From NCBI GenBank assembly GCA_000961845.1, contig LADZ01000019.1:1-64000 (forward strand): a stretch of 64,000 nt of DNA, read 5' to 3'. The position numbers and the translations under genes were made by a program. Positions 51,694 to 59,813 of this stretch are shown here, one piece after another. The DNA is from Flavobacteriales bacterium BRH_c54. GTDB lineage: Bacteria; Bacteroidota; Bacteroidia; Flavobacteriales_E; Vicingaceae. How positions within the stretch are numbered: the stretch's first letter is position 1; each line of letters begins with the position of its first letter. The notes beneath the pieces are model-generated. The model was not told the origin of the DNA and ran no database searches. It was given only the letters and a program-made list of their open reading frames with translations.

Positions 51694-52206
51694 ATGGAAA
51701 ATGAAATTTTAAACAGAGTAGAAAAAAGCGGTTTAATTCAATTAAACATAGAAGACCTCTATCCTAAAGGAGAAAGAGTAAAAATTGACATTACCGATTT
51801 TTTGGAAAATGGTCTTATTTTAAGAGAAAAGCCATTTAGAGAGCTAGTTAGCCAAACCAATTGGGAAGTTTATAAAGACAAGTATGTTGCTATTTTTTTT
51901 AAAGAAGATGCTATAGTTCCATTATGGGCATATATGCTTATCGCTTCTAAACTTGCTCCTATATCCAAAAAAGTCGTTGTAGGTGATTTTTCTGTTTTGG
52001 AAACGGCTATTTTTACTGATGTTTTTAATGCCTTTGATTTTTCTACTTATGCAGATAAAAACCTCATTTTAAAAGGTTGTGGCAAATTACCTATTCCTAA
52101 TAATGTATTTATTGAATTTACACTTAAACTGCAAGAGCAGGCAAAAAGTATTATGTTTGGAGAAGCTTGCTCGGCTGTTCCTGTTTACAAACAAAAAAAG
52201 TCTTAA
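51694..52206 (+). CDS. DUF2480 family protein
   Basis: The 170-residue protein is a DUF2480 member found across Bacteroidota. It is soluble, with NIEDLYPKGERVKIDITDFL, then LREKPFRELVSQTNWEVYKD, and a later GCGKLPIPNNVFIEFTLKLQ with two or three Cys. Function unknown. A TTG in frame at 51685 overlaps the -7 box and is unlikely; the ATG at 51694 is used. It lies divergent from the aldehyde dehydrogenase and convergent with the ompH gene, separated by a strong terminator. Confidence 0.85.
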   Translation: MENEILNRVEKSGLIQLNIEDLYPKGERVKIDITDFLENGLILREKPFRELVSQTNWEVYKDKYVAIFFKEDAIVPLWAYMLIASKLAPISKKVVVGDFSVLETAIFTDVFNAFDFSTYADKNLILKGCGKLPIPNNVFIEFTLKLQEQAKSIMFGEACSAVPVYKQKKS

Positions 52207-52240
52207 TGATAATGATAAACACTAAGACTTTAAAAGTATA

Positions 52241-52274
52241 AAAAAACCTCCAAGCAATCTTGGAGGTTTTTTTT
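52241..52274. terminator. Bidirectional terminator between DUF2480 and ompH
   Basis: A perfect 14-bp stem (52241-52254 with 52259-52272), 4-base loop and T run lies between the DUF2480 gene and the second ompH. Confidence 0.9.
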
Positions 52275-52279
52275 AATAT

Positions 52280-52792
52280 TTAGTTAATTCCTAATTTCTT
52301 TTTTACTAAAGGTAAAATATCATCAGACTCAATAGAGTACAATACTACTCCCATACTAGAATCTAACACGTAAGTATAATTGTTTTCTTTAGCAACATCA
52401 TCAATAGCTTGTTTAGCTTTGTCAATTATTGGTTGTAACAATTTTTCTTCTTTCTTTTGTAAATCTGCTTGAGCAGTTTTTTGAAACTCAGTAATTCTTT
52501 TCTCTAAATCAGTAATTTCTTTAATTTTATTATCTCTAATAATATCAGTCATTACATCTTGCTTGCTTTGAAAGTCTGCTACTTTAGATTCGTATTCTTT
52601 TCTCATAGCATCCATAGTAGTTGTTAATTGAGCTGCATAGTCTTCTATATCTTTTTGAATAGTTTCTCTTTCAGGCATAGCTGCTAATAATTCGTTAGAA
52701 TTAATATGACCTATCTTAACTGATTTTTGAGCAAATACAGAAAAAGACATTGTAATTACTGCTGCTAATAATATTGCTTTTATTGTTTTCAT
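52280..52792 (-). CDS. OmpH/Skp-family periplasmic chaperone, second copy
   Basis: The 170-residue product has a signal peptide (ending SVFAQ) and a long central coiled coil (about 45-120, rich in Lys/Glu/Gln). The end domain matches OmpH/Skp, periplasmic holdases that carry unfolded outer-membrane proteins to BamA. It has its own -7 box at 52842-52849 between the two ompH genes, although both are also in line with bamA. Two tandem OmpH genes after bamA are normal in Bacteroidota. Confidence 0.9.
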   Translation of the reverse strand: MKTIKAILLAAVITMSFSVFAQKSVKIGHINSNELLAAMPERETIQKDIEDYAAQLTTTMDAMRKEYESKVADFQSKQDVMTDIIRDNKIKEITDLEKRITEFQKTAQADLQKKEEKLLQPIIDKAKQAIDDVAKENNYTYVLDSSMGVVLYSIESDDILPLVKKKLGIN

Positions 52793-52841
52793 AAAGTTGT
52801 GTTTATTGTTTGGTTTTAATTATTAAAATTATTTACGGATG

Positions 52842-52849
52842 CAAAACTA
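52842..52849 (-). promoter_or_regulatory. -7 box between the two ompH genes
   Basis: The minus strand reads TAGTTTTG, matching TAnnTTTG, 49 bases before the ATG at 52792. No -33 at correct spacing. Confidence 0.4.
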
Positions 52850-52871
52850 TATTAAATTATTTAAAAATGAC

Positions 52872-53399
52872 TTATTTACCCGGGTCATATCCTAATTTTT
52901 TTAAAACCGCATCACTTTTATTCAATTTAGGATTAGTATATAACATGGTTAAACCACTTGATTTATCAAAGATGATATCGTATCCGCCCATACTTGCTAC
53001 ATCATTTATAGCATTGTAAATTTTATCTTGAATTGGTTTAACTAGTTCCTGTCTTTTCTTAAAAAGTTCTCCATCAACACCAAATTTTTGTTTTTGATAT
53101 TCTTTGGCTTCTTTTTCTTTCTTAATAATTTCCTCTTCTCTCTTTGTTTTCATTTCATCTGTAAGCAAAATTTGCTCTGCCTGATAATTTTTATACAGCT
53201 TATCTATTTCGGCATATCTTCTTTCTAATTGTTTTTGCCACTCTATAGACAATTTATCTAATTCCTCTTGCGCTTCTTTATATTCAGGGATATTTTGTAA
53301 AACATATTCCGAATCTACATAACCTATTTTTTGAGCAGAAAGTGTGAAAGTACTGCTTAATAATACTATTGCTACTAATGATTTTAATACTGTTTTCAT
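52872..53399 (-). CDS. OmpH/Skp-family periplasmic chaperone, first copy
   Basis: The 175-residue product has a signal peptide (ending LSAQ) and begins the mature protein with KIGYVDSEYVLQNIPEYKEA, the OmpH/Skp N-terminal signature. A Lys/Glu-rich coiled coil follows (about 50-120), and the C-terminal part has YNAINDVASMGGYDIIFDKS. Skp-type trimers shield unfolded outer-membrane proteins. It is 32 bp downstream of bamA and co-transcribed with it. Confidence 0.92.
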   Translation of the reverse strand: MKTVLKSLVAIVLLSSTFTLSAQKIGYVDSEYVLQNIPEYKEAQEELDKLSIEWQKQLERRYAEIDKLYKNYQAEQILLTDEMKTKREEEIIKKEKEAKEYQKQKFGVDGELFKKRQELVKPIQDKIYNAINDVASMGGYDIIFDKSSGLTMLYTNPKLNKSDAVLKKLGYDPGK

Positions 53400-53431
53400 A
53401 ATTCAATTTTTTAATTGTTTAACATAAAAGT

Positions 53432-55957
53432 TTACCAACCATTAAGGCTTCCTCCAATACTAAAATGAATTTCTGTTCTGCTATTTGGATCTGTTCTTCC
53501 GGGAATATCATCAAATCTATATCCCCAATCAAGACCTAACAATCCAAACATTGGCATAAAAATTCTAATACCAACTCCAGCAGATTTATTCACTTCAAAT
53601 GGGTTCGATTTACCAAAGGTTGCCCATGAGTTACCTGCTTCACCAAAAACTAAGCCATAAATTGTAGCGCTTGGGTTCAACGAGAAAGGATAACGTAGTT
53701 CTGCTGTATATTTAACTACCGTTGTTGCTCCAGTTGTTGGCGACAACGTTCCATTACCATAACCCCTTAATGCTATAATTTCTCTACCATCCAAATTAAA
53801 GCCTGTCAATCCATCTCCACCTAAATAATACCTGTTAAATGGTGATGTTCCTAAACTTTTATTAAATGCTCCTAAATAACCAAACCCAAACTTAGTATGT
53901 AATACTAAAGAGCGTTTCTCTCCTGCCAATCTAGAAAACCAGGAAGTTTGGAAAGTCCACTGATGAAACTCAACATATTTGTTTTTTTCTTGGATAGACA
54001 TAGATGAATAATCAGTGTCATCTGGTCTGAAATAAGAATAAGGCAAGGTATGTTTTAACGATAAGGTAACACTGGAACCAGAACGAGGATAAATCGGTTG
54101 GTCAATAGAGTTTCTAGATAAAACATGTCTGAAGTTTAAATTATTTGCAAATCCATCAGAAAAAATAAAAATAGAACCATAATTCTGAAGTACATAATAT
54201 TGATAAGCTGCTTCATTATATAGAGTAAAATAATCGTCAGGCACTTTTAATCTTCTTCCTAAACCTACAGAAATACCGTACATTTTCATGAAAGAACGAG
54301 AGTCTCCACTTCCAAAACCAAAGTTGGAATGATTTAAACTAACGCTTAATGAATTTGGTTTTCTGCCTCCAAGCCATGGTTCCATAAACGATAAACTGTA
54401 GCTTTGATAGCCAGTTCCACTGGATTGAGCTCTTAAGCTTAGTTTTTGTCCATCTCCTGATGGTAAAGGTCTCCAAGCACTCCCTTTAAAAAAGTTTTTA
54501 GCAGAAAAGTTGTTAAAAGAAACTCCTAACGTTCCGATAACCCTTCCGGCTCCCCAACCTCCTGACAACTCAATTTGATCGGATGGTTTTTCTTCTACAA
54601 CATATTCAATATCTACCGTACCGTCTTCCTGATTTGGTTTCGGTTTCACATCTAACGTTTCCGGATTAAAGTATCCTAATTGTGCTAATTCTCTTTGTGT
54701 TCTGATAATATCTGCTCTGCTGAACAATTGACCGGGAGAAGTTCTAATTTCTCTTCTAATTACATGGTCTTTAGTTTTTTCATTACCTACAACTGTTATT
54801 TTATTAATCGTAGCTTGTTTTCCTTCATAAATTCTCAATTCTAAATCTATCGAATCATTTTCCACTCTTACTTCTACCGGGTTAACTTGAAAAAACAAAT
54901 AGCCGTTATCCATATATAAAGAACTTACGTCTCTACCACTTTGGTTCATATATAACTTAGCTTCTAACGTTTTTTTGTTATAAACTTCTCCTTTTTGAAT
55001 ATCTAAAATTTTATCTAATTCTTTTGATGAATGGATACTGTTACCTACCCATTTAATTTCCCTAAAATAATATTTGTTACCCTCTTCTACTTCAATATGA
55101 ATCGCAACTAATTTATCATTTACTTTATAAACAGAATCGCTAACTATACGAGCGTCTCTATATCCTTTTTCATTATATTTTTGAACAATATTAGGTTTAC
55201 TTTCTTCGTATTTACTAGGAACAAATTTTGACAATGTGAAAATATTATAAAATCGTTTTCTTTTTACATTTTTAAGGCTTCTTCTTAACTTTCCCGACTT
55301 CATATTTTCATTACCGGAAAAGGTAATGTCTTTTATTTTGGTTCTTTTATTTCTATCAATTTCTATAGTTAAAACTACATTGTTTAACCTTGCAGTATCA
55401 GCCTCTTGAGTGATTTTAACATCTGTATTTAAAAACCCTTTAGCAACAAAATAAGATTTTATTTTGTTTTTGGTATTCATTAATAAATTTTCATTTACCA
55501 CCATACCTGTTGTAAGTAAAATCTCTTCTCTTAATGCTTTTTGTTTACCTTTTTTAATACCTTTAAATTTAAACTTATACAGTCTGGGAAGTTCTTTCAC
55601 GTTAATATTTAAAAATATTTTAGTGCCTTCAATTTTAACAGCTTTCACTTCAATCTCGCTAAAAAGATTTTGATCCCAAAGTTTCTTAATTGCACCAGTA
55701 ACCGCATCTCCAGGCACTTTAATTTCTTGTCCTACAACAAACCCCGATAAAGAAATAATGGCTTGTCCACTAAAAGATTCTGCTCCCGAAACTGTTATTC
55801 CACCAATTTCGTAGGTTTTTGGTGAAGCATAATTTAATTTATCTAACTCACTTGAGAAAGAAAATTGAGCACTTAAAGCTAGTGGTAATAACAAGAGCGT
55901 AGCTAAAATAATTTTTATAGAAGCTTTATTAAGTTTTATTAATATGTTATTTACCAT
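53432..55957 (-). CDS. bamA: Outer-membrane protein assembly factor BamA
   Basis: BamA inserts beta-barrel proteins into the outer membrane. The 841-residue protein has a signal peptide (ending ALSAQ), five POTRA domains (about 45-470, for example GITVSGAESFSGQAII and VVGNEKTKDHVIRREI), and a 16-strand barrel with the family's GGDGLTGFNLDGREIIALRG extracellular loop region (the VRGY/F-like motif is LRGYG) and FGEAGNSW. It ends ...SIGGSLNGW. The order uppS, bamA, ompH, ompH is usual in Bacteroidota. Confidence 0.95.
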   Translation of the reverse strand: MVNNILIKLNKASIKIILATLLLLPLALSAQFSFSSELDKLNYASPKTYEIGGITVSGAESFSGQAIISLSGFVVGQEIKVPGDAVTGAIKKLWDQNLFSEIEVKAVKIEGTKIFLNINVKELPRLYKFKFKGIKKGKQKALREEILLTTGMVVNENLLMNTKNKIKSYFVAKGFLNTDVKITQEADTARLNNVVLTIEIDRNKRTKIKDITFSGNENMKSGKLRRSLKNVKRKRFYNIFTLSKFVPSKYEESKPNIVQKYNEKGYRDARIVSDSVYKVNDKLVAIHIEVEEGNKYYFREIKWVGNSIHSSKELDKILDIQKGEVYNKKTLEAKLYMNQSGRDVSSLYMDNGYLFFQVNPVEVRVENDSIDLELRIYEGKQATINKITVVGNEKTKDHVIRREIRTSPGQLFSRADIIRTQRELAQLGYFNPETLDVKPKPNQEDGTVDIEYVVEEKPSDQIELSGGWGAGRVIGTLGVSFNNFSAKNFFKGSAWRPLPSGDGQKLSLRAQSSGTGYQSYSLSFMEPWLGGRKPNSLSVSLNHSNFGFGSGDSRSFMKMYGISVGLGRRLKVPDDYFTLYNEAAYQYYVLQNYGSIFIFSDGFANNLNFRHVLSRNSIDQPIYPRSGSSVTLSLKHTLPYSYFRPDDTDYSSMSIQEKNKYVEFHQWTFQTSWFSRLAGEKRSLVLHTKFGFGYLGAFNKSLGTSPFNRYYLGGDGLTGFNLDGREIIALRGYGNGTLSPTTGATTVVKYTAELRYPFSLNPSATIYGLVFGEAGNSWATFGKSNPFEVNKSAGVGIRIFMPMFGLLGLDWGYRFDDIPGRTDPNSRTEIHFSIGGSLNGW

Positions 55958-55981
55958 AGTAAAATGTAGGTGAGTATTTGT

Positions 55982-56722
55982 TTAATTATTTAATTGTTCA
56001 CTGGTAAGACCAAACCTTCTTTCTCTATTTTGGTAATCCATAATGGCTTGAAATAAATTTTCTTTTCTAAAGTCGGGCCAAAGAATATTGGTAAAGTAAA
56101 GTTCTGAATAAGCAATTTGCCATAATAAAAAATTACTTATTCTACATTCTCCACTAGTTCTAATAAGCAATTCCGGATCGGGTACATTACAAGTAGTTAA
56201 ATATTTTGTAAGTAACTCTTCATTTATATTATCAATTTCAATATTTTTATTAACTACATCTTCTGCAATTTTTTTAACTGCTTCAGATATTTCCCATTTG
56301 GCACTGTAACTTAATGCTAAAATTAAATTTAATCCTTTATTATCTTTAGTTTTTTCTACAGCTCGCATAAGTTCGTTATAACATTCTGTAGGTAAATTAT
56401 TAAGGTTTCCAATAGCAGAAAGTCTGATATTATTTTTATGCAATTCATTAATTTCATTAGTAATGGTATTTACTAAAAGTTGCATAAGAGCTGTAACTTC
56501 AAATTTAGGTCTTTTCCAGTTCTCGGTAGAAAAAGCATATAATGTTAAATGTTTTACTCCTATTTCAGCAGCACCTTCAACTACACTTTTTACCGAAACC
56601 ACACCTTTTTTATGCCCAAAAACTCTTGGCTTTCGGTGGTTCTTTGCCCACCTACCATTACCATCCATTATAATTGCAATATGTTGAGGGATGTTATTTT
56701 TATCTAAATTAATATTTTCCAT
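55982..56722 (-). CDS. uppS: Isoprenyl (undecaprenyl diphosphate) synthase
   Basis: UppS makes the C55 lipid carrier for cell-wall and LPS polymers from isopentenyl diphosphate. The 246-residue product has HIAIIMDGNGRWAK with catalytic Asp20, the GHKKGVVSVK region, TLYAFSTENWKRP, and the C-terminal PDPELLIRTSGECRISNFLLWQIAYSELYF split across the active-site and dimer segment. The frame can start at 56758, but 12 extra residues overlap the DUF6089 stop region; ATG 56722 is used. It is read in the DUF6089-uppS-bamA-ompH string. Confidence 0.95.
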   Translation of the reverse strand: MENINLDKNNIPQHIAIIMDGNGRWAKNHRKPRVFGHKKGVVSVKSVVEGAAEIGVKHLTLYAFSTENWKRPKFEVTALMQLLVNTITNEINELHKNNIRLSAIGNLNNLPTECYNELMRAVEKTKDNKGLNLILALSYSAKWEISEAVKKIAEDVVNKNIEIDNINEELLTKYLTTCNVPDPELLIRTSGECRISNFLLWQIAYSELYFTNILWPDFRKENLFQAIMDYQNRERRFGLTSEQLNN

Positions 56723-56761
56723 TGGATGCTTAAAAATAGCAAGACGCAAATATAACAATCA

Positions 56762-57472
56762 CTAATTAATAGGAAAGGAACATTTGTCTGTTTTTCTTAA
56801 AAATTTATAACTTAATGAAATTGTCACAAAAGCATACCAATCATTATTTTGAGAATTACTTAGTTGATAGCCATTAAAATGAAGACTTTCAAGTCCATCC
56901 ACTAAATCTGAATAGGTTTTTCTGTAGGTCCATTCTATATTCAGACCCAAATTTTGAATAAAATTAGATTTTATACCTAATCCAAATGGTATTGCCAATG
57001 CTGTTGTTGAAGTACCATAAGATGTGTTAGTCATATTATTTTCTACTTCCGGATTGGTATAAAATCCGGCTACACCAATAAAAACAAATGGTGTAACCTT
57101 AGCTGTTATGTCATTATTTAACTGATAAGGGAAAAAATTAAACTCAATTACCCCATAAGCATCTAACAAGGTGCTCGTGAAGGAATAATTTCTAGTTTCA
57201 AAAAAATTAATGTTCTCGTTTGTTTTAACTTTATCTTCAGCAGCAAGCTTAGCATAATGACCACCAAAACGTAACGAATATCTATAACTTAAATTTTTTC
57301 TATAAAAAACACCAAAAGTTGGGCGTAATTTATTCATTATATTAGGAGCAGGATTAAGTTCTCCAGCATAATATGCTATTCCACCACCTAAGCCTAGTTC
57401 AGAGTGTTGGGAAAATAATTTCGATGAAAAAATTATGATGACTACAAATAAATAAAATTTTACAAATTTCAT
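56762..57472 (-). CDS. DUF6089 outer-membrane beta-barrel-like protein, second copy
   Basis: The 236-residue product has a signal peptide (ending LFSQ) and a small beta barrel: GGGIAYYAGELNP, FYRKNLSYRYSLRFGGHYA, and the central IEFNFFPYQ. The C-terminal WTYRKTYSDLVDGLE and FVTISLSYKFLRK match the DUF6089 family of Bacteroidota. The family lies next to uppS-bamA in many genomes and is probably part of, or processed with, the outer-membrane assembly apparatus; its function is not established. Confidence 0.85.
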   Translation of the reverse strand: MKFVKFYLFVVIIIFSSKLFSQHSELGLGGGIAYYAGELNPAPNIMNKLRPTFGVFYRKNLSYRYSLRFGGHYAKLAAEDKVKTNENINFFETRNYSFTSTLLDAYGVIEFNFFPYQLNNDITAKVTPFVFIGVAGFYTNPEVENNMTNTSYGTSTTALAIPFGLGIKSNFIQNLGLNIEWTYRKTYSDLVDGLESLHFNGYQLSNSQNNDWYAFVTISLSYKFLRKTDKCSFPIN

Positions 57473-57542
57473 AACAGCTCAACTAACGAGATAAGCAATG
57501 AAATATTATATACTTATCGTATCTACAGAAAATAGTATAAAA

Positions 57543-58466
57543 TTAGAATTTAGGAAGGTTTCTTCTACGCTTACTTATTTTATAGTTTACAGTAATCATA
57601 CCCATCATATAAGAATCATTGTCGCTTTTATCTCCCCTTTGTTGAAGATCTCCATAGAGTGTATGGTCTGTAACCCTACCTGATGGGTCTGCAAAATAAG
57701 CAGCTTTATCTCCATAAGCCTCTCTTATTTGGTCTGTACCATAATAATAAGTACTAACATCATCAATATAATCTGTAAACGTTTTTCTCATACTTAATTC
57801 TAAACTAATGCTCCATTGGCTAAAGTTACGCATTCTTGCAGAGCCACCTAAGTTACGTTTAATTCCAATTCCATAAGGAATAACCAATGAAAATCCATTA
57901 TATTGTTTAGGTCCCCCCTCCAATCCTTGTCCTTCTGTATGTAATGGTTTTAACCTATGCCAATCTCCTCTTTGGTCTTGCCCTTGAGGATCGAACCAGA
58001 TGCCACCAACACCACCAAAAAGATAAACCTCGAATCTAAACCAACTTTTACCTCTTACTCCTCTTAACTTGTACAAATGACCAGATTTTTGCTTAATAAG
58101 CATATATTCTAACTGAGCCGAAAGCTCTACAACATGAGATCTAAAATTTAATTGACGTGCAGCTCTTGAAGGTTCTTTAGTAAGAGCATCATCTCCACTA
58201 AACCTCAAATAATATCCACTACCTTTTACATACCAATCTCTTCCTAATTGATATCTATATCCTAGCCCAACCCCAAAACGAGTTGCACTTGGTTCAAAAT
58301 CTCTTAATCCATTAGTTCCAATTTGATCTGCTCCACCTAAATCTCCTAAAAAATTTGTTGCCCCTAAAGCAAAAACATATTCAGTTCGTTGTCTTTTCCA
58401 AGTTTGGGCCTGAAAAAAAGAGGGTATCAATAGTAGTAAAATACTAATCAGTAGTACTTGTCGCAT
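57543..58466 (-). CDS. DUF6089 outer-membrane beta-barrel-like protein, first copy
   Basis: The 307-residue product has a signal peptide (ending FFQAQ). The mature part opens with QRTEYVFALGATNFLGDLGG and has the DUF6089 repeated pattern GLGYRYQLGRDWYVKGSGYY, then YGIGIKRNL and the LSMRKTFTDYIDDVSTYYYG motif. It is larger than its tandem paralogue at 56762. It is the first gene of the string leading to uppS, bamA and the ompH pair. The promoter at 58509-58540 is 42 bases upstream. Confidence 0.85.
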   Translation of the reverse strand: MRQVLLISILLLLIPSFFQAQTWKRQRTEYVFALGATNFLGDLGGADQIGTNGLRDFEPSATRFGVGLGYRYQLGRDWYVKGSGYYLRFSGDDALTKEPSRAARQLNFRSHVVELSAQLEYMLIKQKSGHLYKLRGVRGKSWFRFEVYLFGGVGGIWFDPQGQDQRGDWHRLKPLHTEGQGLEGGPKQYNGFSLVIPYGIGIKRNLGGSARMRNFSQWSISLELSMRKTFTDYIDDVSTYYYGTDQIREAYGDKAAYFADPSGRVTDHTLYGDLQQRGDKSDNDSYMMGMITVNYKISKRRRNLPKF

Positions 58467-58508
58467 TTCTTAGGTGTTATTTATCAAACAGTTAAAATAA
58501 ACAGTTTG

Positions 58509-58540
58509 CAAATATATTACTTTATTCCATAAATACACAA
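58509..58540 (-). promoter_or_regulatory. Promoter of the DUF6089-uppS-bamA-ompH string
   Basis: Minus-strand TTG (58540-58538) and TATATTTG (58516-58509), spaced by 21 bp; the start codon of the first DUF6089 gene is 42 bases downstream. Confidence 0.55.
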
Positions 58541-58648
58541 TTATTTTTTAGTCTATTTTTCTAAACCTATAAAATTTTGTAAATTAATTAGAATCAGTCT
58601 AAACAAATGTTCAAGAAGAAATTTATTGTATTATTTTTTGAAATTTGT

Positions 58649-58678
58649 TTTGAATAATAAATATCTATTGTATTTTTG
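58649..58678 (+). promoter_or_regulatory. Promoter of the cytochrome oxidase operon
   Basis: TTTG at 58649-58652 and TATTTTTG at 58671-58678, spaced by 18 bp, match the consensus; the coxB ATG is 97 bases after the -7 box, giving a leader of about 90 bases. Confidence 0.65.
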
Positions 58679-58775
58679 GCGATAATTTTTTATGCGTATA
58701 ATCATAACCTATATATGATATTACTCATCTAAAATTAAAAGAAATTAATTTTTTACATCAATCTAACAAAAACGT

Positions 58776-59750
58776 ATGGTAGCTTTAGTAGCAATAGTTG
58801 CAGTTTTATTAATTGTAATATCTGCTGTTCAAACACTTAAAATAGCAGAACTTTGGGCAATAAACAAAGGTAAAGTAATTTATGAAGTTACTAAAAAACA
58901 AAACAAGACTCAAGCATTGTTAATGCTTGTTTTTTTAGTTGCTTATTTTGCATTTTTTGCTTGGCAAGTTTGGAAATGGGGTGATTTAATGCTTCCTGTA
59001 TCTGCTTCTGAACACGGGGTTATAACTGACAGGTTATTAAACATTACGTATGCTTTTATTATTCCTGTATTTGTAATTACCCATATTTTTTTATTTTGGT
59101 TTGCTTATAAATACGCTTACAACTCTAATAGAAAAGCCGTTTTCTTTTCTCACTCTAATAAATTAGAGTTAATATGGACAATTATTCCTTCTATTGCATT
59201 AACCGTTTTAATTTTATTTGGACTAAGCAGTTGGAATGAAATTATGACTCCTGTTGATAGTGAAAAAGAACATGTACTTATTGAAGTACAAGCTCAACAA
59301 TTTTCTTGGAATGCAAGATATGCCGGGACTGATGGAAAATTGGGTCGTGCAGGAGTTGAATTTATTGAAGGTGTAAACGCAATGGGTGTTGATATTAAAG
59401 ATGAAAACTCAAAAGATGACAAAATTGTTAGAGGGGAAATTCATCTTCCTGTTGGAGTTCCTGTACAATTTGTGTTTAGATCAATTGATGTGATTCATAG
59501 TGCTTACATGCCTCACTTTAGAGCTCAAATGAACTGTGTTCCAGGAGTTAAAACTCAATTTAACTTTGTTCCTACTATAACTACTGAGGATATGAAAAAA
59601 ATTACTAACAACGAAGATTTTAACTACATTTTATTATGTAATAAAATTTGTGGTGCTGCTCACTACAATATGCAAATGGATATAATAGTTGAGAGCAAAG
59701 AAGATTATGAAAAATGGTTAGCTGAGCAAAAACAGTTTGCCGAAAATTAA
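58776..59750 (+). CDS. coxB: Cytochrome c oxidase subunit II
   Basis: CoxB takes electrons from cytochrome c through its CuA center on the periplasmic side. The 324-residue protein has three hydrophobic segments (about 2-20, 46-68 and 85-115, the first maybe an anchor or leader) and another near 125-145. A CuA cupredoxin domain follows, with ligands His241 (HSAYMPHF), Cys288, Cys292, His296 and Met299 in CNKICGAAHYNM. The CxExC glutamate is Lys here, which is usual in Bacteroidota because only its backbone binds copper. No fused cytochrome c domain is present, so it is aa3-like rather than caa3 with a fused heme. Confidence 0.94.
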   Translation: MVALVAIVAVLLIVISAVQTLKIAELWAINKGKVIYEVTKKQNKTQALLMLVFLVAYFAFFAWQVWKWGDLMLPVSASEHGVITDRLLNITYAFIIPVFVITHIFLFWFAYKYAYNSNRKAVFFSHSNKLELIWTIIPSIALTVLILFGLSSWNEIMTPVDSEKEHVLIEVQAQQFSWNARYAGTDGKLGRAGVEFIEGVNAMGVDIKDENSKDDKIVRGEIHLPVGVPVQFVFRSIDVIHSAYMPHFRAQMNCVPGVKTQFNFVPTITTEDMKKITNNEDFNYILLCNKICGAAHYNMQMDIIVESKEDYEKWLAEQKQFAEN

Positions 59751-59813
59751 AATTCTATAATAAGTAAAAAGTAAAGATTTAATTTTAAGACATTATAATA
59801 ATACATAAATTAT

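Larger units (their letters stand above)
58467..58775. other. Intergenic region with divergent promoters
   Basis: No gene is visible in these 309 bp. They separate the minus-strand envelope string from the plus-strand oxidase operon and carry one promoter for each direction. Confidence 0.7.
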
